From assembly GCF_021155765.1 (NCBI RefSeq), contig NC_060106.1:17634031-17698030 (forward strand): a stretch of 64,000 nucleotides of DNA. Reading direction: 5' to 3'. Position numbers and translations under genes: made by a program. Below are positions 15,001-26,008 of this stretch, one piece after another (within the stretch, counting starts at the first letter, position 1; the number at the start of each line of letters is the position of its first letter). The notes below the pieces were generated by a model, which worked only from the letters and a program-made list of their open reading frames with translations, made no database searches and was not told the DNA's origin. This DNA is from Diprion similis (taxonomy: Eukaryota; Arthropoda; Insecta; Hymenoptera; Diprionidae).

Positions 15001-15339
15001 AAAATATAAATATACGAAATGAAGCAAGCTCTACATAAATAGAATTTCGTGTTTTTAATGAAAAAAGTGTGTTCCAAATTGGTTTCTTCAATATTTATTT
15101 GCTTCATTTTACTTACTTTCGCTATGCAATATTCGTCATATTTACAATATGTATTTATAACTCTGATCATAGTTAGTTATCGTAATGCTTAGTATTATTA
15201 GATATAGGCAGTAAAACAAAACTTTACTGCTTGCCTTTTTTTTTGTTCTAAACTACGTCATCCACTCCTATTTACAGGTGATACAGTATTACTAGCTGGA
15301 ACTACCGGAGTCTTACAAGTCGTTGAAGAGACAAAGTAA
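8940..15339 (+). CDS. Membrane-anchored PEP-synthase-like / rifampicin-phosphotransferase-like protein
   Basis: Nineteen exons: 8940-9072, 9160-9329, 9451-9589, 9662-9845, 9974-10084, 10143-10367, 10603-10730, 10865-10993, 11070-11278, 11354-11499, 11656-11937, 12138-12288, 12389-12946, 13037-13339, 13503-13892, 13991-14316, 14385-14469, 14571-14871, 15278-15339; about 1343 aa. Residues 2-22 are hydrophobic (signal anchor). An N-terminal beta-rich region of about 400 aa follows. Next is the PPDK N-terminal ATP-grasp fold: GGKGSSIALL, FAVRSSAVGED, SAAGQ, MFTRHP, FGLGESVVSA, FLLQARPVT. A long middle domain leads to the swivelling phospho-His domain near the C terminus, TELGGLISHGAVVARE, with His near residue 1298. 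The TIM-barrel of true PEP synthase/PPDK is absent, as in RPH and PigC. Chemistry is probably ATP-dependent phosphoryl transfer; the substrate is unknown. I recall similar insect proteins being annotated as PEP synthase or PigC-like. Confidence 0.88.
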
Positions 15340-15700
15340 AAATTCATTTTTTGTGAGTGGAAATTGTATGTATGTACATAGTTTTACACCATCCTAATAA
15401 TATGCAAGTTTTTCTGTACATGGGAAGCTGTCGCATAGCAAACAAATGCATGTCTACCAGTTCTTTGTCTCTGTATTTTACAAAATATAAATAATTATAC
15501 TACTAATTCGAACTGATTAAAGAATCCATTAAATATATTGTGAATCATGCACATTTTACACAGTGCCAAATCCAACTTGTACTTGATAGTACGTCATTTG
15601 TCTTGATAAGAATCAATTGTGCGAGCCATTTGAGTTGGTAAAAAAAATTTGTCAATCATATAAACTAAGGAAAAGTGGTTACCAAATTTCCGAATGGAAG
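15340..15700. other. Convergent 3' gap between PEP-synthase-like gene and Sec5
   Basis: 361 bp separate two facing stop codons, so the gap should contain both 3' UTRs, perhaps overlapping. No exact AATAAA stands out for the plus-strand gene. No coding signal seen. Confidence 0.6.
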
Positions 15701-18700
15701 TTAAACTGTTGTCGCGCGATTTGGATCAGATCCCTCCAGAATAACGCCATCTGATGAATCATCAGCAAGACAGGAAAGTTGTAGGCGCATGGAGGAAGCC
15801 ACTTTGCGTAATAGAGCGTCAATTCTTTGCGAGTCCTCTTTACGGACTGGTTCAGAAATCGCATCCAGTGCTTCTTCAAAAAAGCTCCTGTACGAAAAAT
15901 TTTGTATTTTCATTATGCTTCAGATTTCTACCCAAGCGAACCATTACCACAAATTTATTTGAATCTGATACAAATAGGGCTTCAATTGGGATTTAAAAAC
16001 AGAAAGATCAAGTTTTACCCAGCTCTCGGAGTAATATAAGAGTGGACGGCACTCCTCAGTAATGTAACATCGACCCTAGCTTGAACAGCTCCTGAAGGAC
16101 TAAAACGAGTTACACAAGACATCAGCCGTGCTAATTCTTCAGCAACTGTTTCGACAATGTGTGATAAAACTCTCTTCAATAAACCTGGCGAAACCCGTCG
16201 TACCTGTTTGATGAAATCAAAACTATAAAATGAATCCAAGTACTCTACAATATTAATATTTTCAAATGAAAACAACGTAAATACCTCTGCATGAACTGCA
16301 ATCAGATTGGTCAAAGCCTCTTGTACGTAAGGCCTCACATGTGAGGGCTCAATGTCCAAATGCCATTCTAGACCACCTAAGTACATACTTGGTTCTATGG
16401 TACCGACAAGGGGATCGCAGCGACGTTCCAAATATGCGTCTAATACAGCACTATCCAATGTATCCAATTGAGTCCAATCAGTATTCGAACTCATGGTTAA
16501 GGATAATGGTGGATAACCATGCTGCTTCAGTGCATCGTTAACATGTGGTATTATTGTATTTAGAGTATAACGAATGTTACTCAGTGATATTAGTAAACAC
16601 TGCTCCCATGTCTGTAGGACAAATATAATAGTTCGGTTGGTAGTGATTATTGAAAAGTATAACTAGCAATGAAAATATTCGAGTTCAATTCTCACCGGCC
16701 CTTGTTGCTTATCTCTAGTTCTATAGCCAACTGGAGAACCAATCAGTTGGGATACTGAGGATTCATCATCGTCCATAGCTTCTTCACTTCCACTGAAAGC
16801 CAGCTGTTGTAGACATTTTGCAAAAGCAGTAAATAGTGTTTTTACCGCATTATGAAACAGAGTTTGATGACTAGTATGTGCCAGCAAAGGGAGTTCTCGA
16901 GGTCCGCAAGCTATTACTGTTTCTCGAGCTAGTTTCGACACTTCTAGTACCATTTCTTCAAAAAGACCTGGCTGCAGAGGGTAAGTCAAACATAAATAAA
17001 GTGAATATCTATCTTGAAATATGTAATGACTGAGTGTATTACCAGTCGTGTTACTCCTCCGTGTTCATTCAGATATTCAATTTTCCAAGTTTCCTTACGA
17101 TGTAAGGCAGATATTTTGTCTGCGGTTTGCTTGAACAATGCCACCAAGCACTGTAACCTGAGTCGAACGCATTGAACGCAAATATTTTATTATTCACTTT
17201 AAATCATATTAATTACACATTTTGAATCTATCAAATACATTAGAATACCTACCTAAGATCGAATAAGTATTTGCCAAATATGTCTAAGGCTTCACTGGGT
17301 AAATCCAAATGAATTAAAGATGCATACGTTTGTCGAATACATCTCAAGTTGTGAAGAAGCCAAGAAGCATCCAAGTTTGTCCCACAAGCTGTTTTCATTG
17401 CATCCACTGCATGTTGCATACTAGACAAAACCAGGCTCTGAAATATCGAAATAGTATATTATGCAACAAGTGCGTAAAATGTAGGCACGTGTTTCATATG
17501 ATACGTCTTTGACATAGTATATGTAAAATAATTCGACTTTAAGCACTGTTATTAGTGCATAAAATAGCACTTTCGAAACAGTGCAAAAAATCGAATATTA
17601 TGTATAAAATGTGAAAAACCTTGTCAACAGCATTCCTTGTCTCATAGAAATGATAAAGAGTCATTATTTGACTACTCACTTTGAAGGGAATTTGTTTTTC
17701 TATATCAACAGTGACATGTAATTGTCCTGTAAAATAGCTCTGTCCTAAGCGCCATAAGTCTGGTAATTGCTCTGTAACCACATCGCAAATAGCTTCAACA
17801 CATAGAACCTGTGGCGGTACATTGTTTTCCTCGTTTTGTTGCATCCTTAATTGTTTGACTGATGTTGGCGTCAATCCATTTGACTTTAGCGCTTTACTCG
17901 AATCATCACCACCAGCGTTTTCAGATTCTAAATACTCATTTATACAAGCTGTCACACTTTTTTCTAGATAATGAGCATGTGATGCTAAAATACAAATATA
18001 TATAATTGCAATACATCGCAAAGAACTTCAACCTACACAGAAATATTATTATACTTGGATGACTCGTGATGACCTGGTTCACAAAGTACATACCTATAGC
18101 ATCCCATGCTGGATCTCCTTCAGCTGCGAGGTTTACTAAATTTCTTATAATTTTTTTCTGCTCATCCAAAGTGACCGGCATTTCTTCCAATTTTTTTCGG
18201 AGCACAGTTCTAAGTTTTCCAATTCTAACTTCGATTTCGTTCAATACTTTTTTAAAAACTTCCAACTCGGTATTACCAAATAGATTCTTCACTCTGGCAT
18301 AATCATTGATTACCAACTCGTAATTTCCTCCCTTTATATTCTTCTCGATGTTTACTGGCATGCAAAACAAAAATCGATAGCGTTGCATCAAAGATAAGGC
18401 ATTCCTTGTAGCGTCCGCTTTATCTCTTCGAGCCAAGACATCGTGAAATAGTTTGTCAGCTTCGGCCATTGAATCTTTGATAGCTTTTTCAAGTTTCTCT
18501 GTTGGATCTTTGCCATTTCTTTGTACATCTGACTCGAATTGTTCCTTCAGTAGCATAATTGTATCTAATTGCTCCATCACCGAACCAACATTAGCCTATA
18601 TATAAATAAACAAATCAATAAATGGTTTGTTGAAGAGGAATATTAAACATGAGTGTAAATCAGAAGACCGAATGTTGAATAAATTACAAAGTGTCTGTGT

Positions 18701-19521
18701 AATTTCCAAAATTGTCCTGTTTCACCTTGAGAAAAGACAGTTGACCCTCTTTTTGTGAGTGAACTTTGCGTCTGAGATAAGCTAATCCTGCCTTAAGATC
18801 ATCTAGATTAGTAGCATGATGGTGTTGTAATAAAAACCAGCCTGGGTGAAACTTCTCACTGGCCAGTTCACCGCTACCATCGCCAAATAGCTCGATTAAT
18901 TCATCCTCGGGAAATTTCTTACTGAAAACAATAAAGTCTAATTAGATCTTGCTTCGTTACTATTGCATTAATCTTGAATGAAGAACGTTTCCTAACTCAT
19001 TTCCTTCGACGCTGAGTCCCAACGGATCCTCCTGCTGATAATTAGTAGGTGACAGAGCTCGTCTTCCCCATACCAAGCTCTGCATGGGTGCCTCTTCAAC
19101 CCATACAGCAGATTCTTTCATGGGTCCAATGGTTTCATGGTAGCCACGAAATTGGACAGTTGAAGTGCCCTGGCCTCCACTTCTTGTTGTGACTATAATA
19201 TCGCCTCGTCCTTTACCTGGTCCAGAGCGGGCGATGATTTTGTTTGGTGATTTCCATTCGGCTGACAAAAGACACTCGCATCCGCAGATGGTCAAACCTA
19301 AAGTGGATGATTTTTTGTAAAACTTACAGCATGTGTATATCTCGATTTAATTTTCAATAGATGACGTTTACAATTAGTGCCAACGATTTCAACAGTGACA
19401 GTTAAAGCTAACCTATCAGGTCCTGCGCTTTTTCTCCTAAAAACTCGCCCCTCAATGTCACTCGCGTTCCTGGTGGCCCTTCCTTTGGAGATATCCCTGT
19501 AACTACTGGGGGAGGCCCCAT
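15701..19521 (-). CDS. Sec5: Exocyst complex subunit Sec5 (EXOC2)
   Basis: Eleven exons on the minus strand: 19521-19413, 19297-18997, 18921-18726, 18595-18094, 17984-17680, 17437-17253, 17157-17043, 16971-16696, 16611-16285, 16203-16019, 15887-15701. They splice in phase throughout to 895 aa, in line with the known Sec5 length (about 890-925 aa). Residues about 5-95 form the IPT/TIG beta-sandwich that binds active Ral (start [18 protein letters not shown]). It is followed by the linker DPLGL and the conserved FLLQHHHAT motif. Residues about 165-360 are the Sec5 N-terminal helical region; the C-terminal rods contain DPLVGTIEP and [11 protein letters not shown]. The subunit tethers secretory vesicles to the plasma membrane. 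Start: first ATG, directly before the TIG domain. Confidence 0.95.
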
Positions 19522-19651
19522 ATCTGCATTGGAAATAATCTCAGATGAATCAAACGATTGTCTCCATTCGATTCCTTATTTTGTGCCTATTTTCTGATCA
19601 GGATCAGGTTTATCTGTCAAACCGCCCCGCGATTCACGAACACGTCAGATC

Positions 19652-19683
19652 GGGTTAGATTAGGTTAGGTTAGAAGGTTAGGC
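19652..19683 (+). repeat. TTAGG-like short tract
   Basis: A run of GGTTAG/TTAGG units with imperfections, about 130 bp upstream of the Sec5 start codon. TTAGG is the ancestral insect telomere repeat, but this short degenerate tract is more likely an interspersed simple repeat. Confidence 0.6.
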
Positions 19684-19813
19684 AGGTTGATGTCAGTATA
19701 GTGGTCAGTAGCACAGCCGTAGAGAACTCAACTCTGATGTCAGTCTCAAAACGTTGTCAAACCCAATCAGAAATTCTCTTTACCGACTTCATTTTGAACT
19801 TTAGCAAGAGCCA

Positions 19814-20238
19814 GATTGGAGCACGGTCTTGCATACAGGTCTGGGGACTCGTCGAAATTTGCGTCGTGGGGGAAGTACGCTTACGCTGCAGTTTTTGTTT
19901 TTTAGCGCTACCGCTAGTTGGCACTAATGGTAAAGTAATGTTCGCAAACATAACCTCAAACTTCTCAAACAATAAGTGGTTTGCGATGACGAAGTGATAA
20001 TTGCACACGTTATTCTTAAAAATAAATAACCATGTACGATTTATGCGATTTTCACTATTTTTACGTACATTTGGACCACGTCATTTGTAAAGTTTGAGAA
20101 ATTTGAGGTTATGTTTGCGAACATTACTTTACCATTAGTGCCAACTAACGGTAGCGCTGAAAAACAAAAACTGCAGCGTAAGCGTACTTCCCCTACCACT
20201 AGAGTCCCCAGACCTGTATGTAAGACCGTGGATTGGAG
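19814..20238. mobile_element. Palindromic (foldback) MITE with 8-bp target duplication
   Basis: Long inverted arms at 19822-19970 and 20092-20230 are nearly complementary, with a few small indels. Both ends start CACGGTCTT (read inward) and continue CATACAGGTCTGGGG after one mismatch. The octamer GATTGGAG sits immediately outside both ends (19814-19821 and 20231-20238) as a perfect direct repeat, the expected target-site duplication. No transposase is encoded; two short frames on opposite strands are mirror images of the arms. An 8-bp duplication with long terminal inverted repeats fits hAT- or P-type non-autonomous elements; which one cannot be settled here. The spacer between the arms is about 120 bp. 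Confidence 0.88.
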
Positions 20239-21229
20239 CCTGAGAAGTACCAAGAAATTCCACCAGGTAGCAGTTAGTGAGCTTTATGTGCTCTCATCTC
20301 TGCTCTCATCACTTGACATACTATCTTGACAGTCTTACCACGGCTCGTAAGAGCTCGTAATTCGGATAAGTGCCTGGTACCTTCCGCGGGTACTTGGGGT
20401 AGTAGTGTGTGAGTTACCTCTGTAGTGTGAGTTGAATATAAAGAAAATAATATAATACGTCTTGCTTTGAAATATTTTTACGTTATGAAGGTATCGTCGT
20501 CTGACTGGAGGAGGTGTGGGATGTTGATTTTGAGTTTCGCATAGTATCTGAGCAATATGACAGATTCCTATTGTCGTCAAATAACGTTTTAATTGTTTGT
20601 TGAAATATTTTCAACTATTATCTGTGTGTTGCGATCTAAAACGTCTCTAAATTACGGTATCACATTTTTTTCTTGAAACATGCAGCCACTCGCGAGTCAA
20701 CAACCCTTAACGTCTATATTACCTCATAGAATAACATCCATTTCTACTAAACATATCTTGTAACCTTCAGTACAATTGCTTTCATCGTACGGTATTCCTT
20801 GGTGTGTAAATGTTTACACAGCAAATCTGCAGGGTAATAAAATATGGTAGGTGATTATTCGCCGCTCTTTAATCACCTCCACCTTTCCATCATTGTTCGT
20901 CATAAAGGTCAGTAAAGGATTTATTTTGTTCATAAAAATGCAATATGCAAACTTATGCTGAGTTGTGATCGTCTACCGTACCTGGGCATGGACACAATAC
21001 AATTTTTGAGTCGAGCATGCTCTTGACCCATCGCCATTATCAGCGAATGCAAAATACGAGCAGTTATCTTTTTACGTAACGCAACTTATGGAGTAGTCCA
21101 ATTTTTAGATCCTTTCAATCATGTGTTTGAAATCTTTACAGATAACATCGATTTACTTCTATATTGTAAATATATCCACTGTCTTTGAGAGGATGAGAAA
21201 TTGTCAAATTATTGACAGCTAACTTTAAC

Positions 21230-24200
21230 ATGCACGCTGTGGCATTAGACCAAATAATGGGAGACACGGACAACCCAGCTCCTTGCAATGGTACTTCTAT
21301 CTTGGAAGATGACCTTGCCTTGAGTCCATCGACAATGGGTAAGAACAAGTACTATTCCAATCACATAAATTTGAAGAATTGTTAAAACAGATCCAATCTC
21401 TATCTTTACCAGCGATCAACAATATATGTGAAGTTTGATTTAAACAAATCAAAATACCAAGAACTTGGAAATGTCAAAAGAAATCTCAATCTCAAAAAAT
21501 CAGAGAGTTTAAAAAAATATGCAAATAAGTTACTCAGCTATATATAATGTTTATTTTCGATTCTTAAAAACCTTTGGGAAATTGGAATATATGTCAATTG
21601 TTTAGTGCATTTCTGCCATCATTATAGCCACACTAAAATATTGTATTTAATAATAATAGACGACATAAAAATTCTGTACAAGTTCTAAAAAACATTGAAA
21701 ACAAAACACATAATACTGACATTTAATGTTTTATATGCTTTCAGTTAATCTATTGAGTAATTTTTCAACTGAATATTGCTGCTCAGTATTTATAATTAAT
21801 ACTCATCATTCCATACAATTTAGATTTCAAAATAAATACTTTTTGACTTATTCCTAATATAATTTATACACGGTTGATGGTTTTATCATTGGTTCTATTA
21901 GGTGTTATATTAACGTTGAGCTAACGTAATTATTTTAAAGAAAAATCTGATTCTGCTAACCAATTATTTTCAATCCAATCCTTTTTCTAATAAACATTTT
22001 TTTAATTGCTCATTCGTTACTCACTTTTTATAGATTAGATACGTGTTCAATACTAAATTTCAGGAATGTCGAATAAAAGCACTAGTGATTTGTTGGTGAC
22101 TAACAGTACCTCCGAAGTTGAGACCAAAGTCATCTACATGAGCGAAGACGCTATGGACTGTGTATACACAGAGTCAAACGAGACTTTCAAAGATTCTGAA
22201 GTAATTGACCAGGCCCCCAGTCCTGATATGTTTGGAAGTGATACTGAAGATGCCCCAAAAAGCAATTCAGGTATTATATGAGTATCTAGTTGTATGGATT
22301 AGAAAACAATTCTACTGTTCTTATTAAATTGTGTAAACAATTGAGCTTTGTTAGTTACAGAACCCGATCAATTGGACATAAAAGATGAAGATAGCGAAAT
22401 ATGCCAGGCAGACTTGGTAGCAAAATCAGACAGCCAACTACTAAATAGAATTCATGAAGCATTGAGTGGTGTTCCCCCACCTCCTTCTGTTACAATTTCC
22501 CAAATGGATTGCAATGACTTCCTAAGGTGCATCAAACAAAATAGCCATTTGTTTTGGCCGAGGGGTTTATGTGAAGAGAAAAATTTAGATCAGATTGGGA
22601 GCCAAGACAGTTCTAACGTTAATCAAAAACTACTTAATTCTGAATCAACAAACTTAGCTGCAAGTGGAAGTAGTAACACGTTTTATCAACAAATTAAAAG
22701 TGGTTCTAGAAACTTAATGAATGCTTTTGATGCCTGTGATTCATCTAGTGTAAGAAGAAACGAGCAACACTGCCACGGTAAAAGTGATAATGAAAATTGT
22801 GAAAAGACTTTAGTAAATAAGAAGTTGAGTGATCCTAATCTTGCAGTGGAAAGTGATAGTAGTACTTTGAGTAACTTTGTGTGTCATAATTCAACATTGA
22901 CTCTACTGAATGATAGTAGGGAAAGCAGAACAACTATATCAGTAAACGAAACAACTAACGAGGATAAACCTTCATTGTTAAATTATAGAACAATTATTGA
23001 TTGTGATCCAGCCACACTGGAATGGCCTGAAGCTTACGCACATAAACATCATGGCATACAGTAAGCTTCATTCAATTATAATACAAATCAAATCTATTAC
23101 GCTATTCTTTTTATCTCAAATTATTCACTTGCGATATTTGACATTTCAGTTATAATCGCAGTATAGCTGTAGAGGACTTCGAATACTTGTCAATTAAGCT
23201 ATGTGAAAGATATGTAGGAGCTGAGACACAATCCACATGCCACCCCTGGTTTACAAAACAGGCACCAGGAAGTGCCACTAAACGTAAGATGCTAGGAAGA
23301 AGAAATGTTGGACAAAGTCCAGGAAGACGACTTAGCCACCTCGCAAGGCGAAGACGAGCTTTCTCTAGTGCTAACTTACAAGGCATGGGACTCACTGATA
23401 AAAGACAAGTCGTTCTTGATATTAAGTGAGTCTCTCATTATGCATTTCATCAATCTTGTCATTATAACAATGTGGCAGACATAACAGTCATAAAAATTTG
23501 AACCTAACGATCATGCAACTTTAGAGTCTTATTCATTTGCTCACTGTTATTTCAGAAAAACATTAATTAAAAAGGGTAAAAGTCCACGCGGTAAAGGCAT
23601 TAGAGGAAAAAGCCCGCGTAGCTCGGCAAAAAAACGTGCTGCCAGGAGATTAACGATGGAAGGTTCAAGTCCTCGAAAATCTAAATTGGAAACATCCAAG
23701 AGAGCGTTGTTTCAAAGTCCACCTGGAGATCGGGCTGGTCCTAGTCGAATAAATACAATACGACCTGTCCCATCTTTGAATCCACAAAAAATAAAACGGG
23801 CCTTATTCCCAACACCAAATAAAAAAGATGATGTTGAGAAACGAGTTAGTTTTGAAGATACAAAAAAGCGGAAAAGTGAGGATGATCTTGAAGGTCCGAG
23901 GCCTAAATGGGCAAAGAGTTTGTCATTTGACTGCCCTCGTGGCTTGGAAAAAAAACAAACACCAGATTGTAAGATTGAACGACATTCAACTGGAAGTGTA
24001 CTTGCTAAAAGTGAGGGTGCTGTGAAATATCGAAAAGGAGAACTGACTGAAACTAACAAAAAGGTAAAAACTAATTTACATTGGCTAAGAACCTCGGTCT
24101 CAGTATGAACTCGAATCCAAGGTATACCGATTAAACTTTGCATTCCCCATGATATAAGGTGATATCCCTTTTTACAAATATTTTACAGAAATTATTGTGG

Positions 24201-24416
24201 GCTGTTGCTGAAGCCTTGAGAGGGAAAGGGATTGGTATGAATCATCCACAATTCAAACAATATGGTTCACTCTTAGCACGTACTGTCAGGAAATCCATGC
24301 CTGACCTGGAAAACCAGAATATTCCGCGAAAACCTGGAAGTACAAGTGATCGCATGTTGAAATTTGCTAAGCAATACGTGCTTACAATTGTTGACCCAAA
24401 ACCTACAAATTGTTAA
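21230..24416 (+). CDS. Unidentified 675-aa protein, basic nuclear type
   Basis: Six exons: 21230-21338, 22064-22270, 22361-23060, 23150-23425, 23556-24063, 24189-24416, all with consistent phase and normal GT-AG signals. I do not recognise the family. The N-terminal ~110 residues are acidic. Exon 3 is long and rich in Ser/Asn. Exon 4 holds conserved-looking segments (DFEYLSIKLCERYVG, CHPWFTKQAPG) and a strongly basic block (SPGRRLSHLARRRRAF). Exon 5 is full of SP/TP sites next to K/R (GKSPRGK, GKSPRSS, SPRKSK, PTPNKK) and repeats ALFQSP/ALFPTP. Exon 6 encodes a compact helical-looking C terminus (KLLWAVAEALRGKGIG, QYGSLLART). The SP-K/R density suggests CDK sites and a nuclear role; that is inference. 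Confidence 0.8.
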
Positions 24417-26008
24417 TTGATATGATATAGTATTGAGTGTTTATTTCAGTTTTACATTTTTTAAAACCACTATTGAATTCCTCAATTTTCACAGTTTTTA
24501 TCTTGAAGCGAATCACCTGGTTTCCAACCAGAAAAGAATGACTGAACGCAACTGTGAATGCATAATTTTAGTCTAATTATAATTGGTTTGCAAAGTCCTC
24601 AAGTTAATTTCGTTTTCTTCACTGTGACAGTAACGGTATCTTTTTTTTCTATTTATTGTGTTCTATTAAAATATGTGCGCAATTTCTGTATCTAATTGTA
24701 AGTTATCATGTTTTTTTTTTTAACACTATTATTACCATATTGATATATCTGCGTGATTGTTGTGTGCTTTGTTGCAAAGTGAATAACTCAAATACTCTGA
24801 TGAAGTATCCGAATTCTAAGAGGTATTCATAACTGCTAAAAATAACGAAATACAAATTCGATATCTTCATTAAAAAAACATGTCAATACACTCGTGGTGA
24901 TATAAAATAGTTAAGATCAGAATGAGGTGTAAATATCGTGGCAAGTTTTTATTCCGTTGCCAGACACTAGTAGTTTGATATACATGGTTTTGCCGGTTCG
25001 AGACTTCAGCAGTACGATTTATTTAATTCATCTATTTTGCCCGTCTAAAATTATCAGTCAACTATCTTATTTATTTGTAAAATGAGCACTCGATTTGTTA
25101 CAGGATTTTTTTTTATAAATTATTGTTTAAATAATTATTTAGTTTGTAATAGATTAACAAATTGAATTAGCAAACCTATTTCATAAAAATCTCTTTATTC
25201 TCGTAATAAGGCCCTTTGCCCCGACTGAAATATTATTTCTAATTATTTTATTTAATAACTTCAATTGAATGTACTGATAAAAACACCAGAACATCTTTGC
25301 ATGCGAAGAAACATCATTTCAAGTCGATATAAAAGCAGGACATCTGAACTTCTTGTTTATAAACTAATTGTTATCGTTGAATTTAGATCTAAAATATATT
25401 TTTACAACTAGCATATGAAAACGCAAAAATTTAATAACCGAAAATAATAATCCTGTTGAAATATTCCCACATCTGGGTTCAATAATTCCAGCCTGAGTAG
25501 CCCGAAATTCTTACTGCGCGTACTATCCTGTTTTAAAACACCTGCTCGGTCAGATCTAGCTAACAGGGAACAATTACCGAATTAGCCTACAGTATGTCAT
25601 AATTGTGATGTATGTATACTCAGTGAAATGTTGAACTTGATTCGAAATGTTTACGTAAATTTAGGATACTATAAATTTCGTTGGTACAGTTTTACAACTA
25701 CTGGCGAACTTAACATTTACGAGGAAAAGAAAAGATAAACGGAATTATGTAAAATTTAACTTATTGTGAGCAAGAATCCATTCAGGATGGGCTTTAGTGA
25801 TGTGTCTAATAACGGTGACAATGATATGATGATAAATGACAAGTTTTGAATAATTAGGCCTATTTTATTAGGATATAATTTATTTTACAGTCTATAAATA
25901 AAGATCAATAAAGAGTACTATTCATAAACACAACGGTATATAATCAGTTATTATGTTATCGTATATTATGAACGTATCAAGTAAAAAAATAATGACTGAT
26001 ATAAATAT
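24417..26008. other. Convergent intergenic region
   Basis: About 1.6 kb, very AT-rich, between the facing stop codons of the unidentified gene and TACC. AATAAA pairs occur on the plus strand near 25895-25915, and a minus-strand AATAAA (plus TTTATT) near 25878 may serve TACC. No exon supported. Confidence 0.55.

Larger units (their letters stand above)
19522..21229. other. Divergent intergenic region (Sec5 / unidentified gene)
   Basis: About 1.7 kb between opposite start codons. It should contain both promoters. It also holds a TTAGG-like tract at 19652-19683 and a palindromic MITE at 19822-20230 (separate entries). No supported exon in 20239-21229. Confidence 0.65.

Noticed and set aside
19652-19683. 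Internal telomere or telomere-fusion scar (TTAGG)
   Set aside because: Too short and imperfect, with ordinary genes on both sides; scattered GGTTAG-type tracts are common in insect DNA.
19701-20253. Two similar open frames on opposite strands with a shared peptide (LRCSFCF, LPLVGTNGKVMFANIT)
   Set aside because: They are the two inverted arms of the MITE read on opposite strands, not a gene family.
24985-25015. GGTTCGAGAC resembling a tRNA T-arm/B box
   Set aside because: No acceptor-stem pairing, A box or anticodon arm at the correct spacing.
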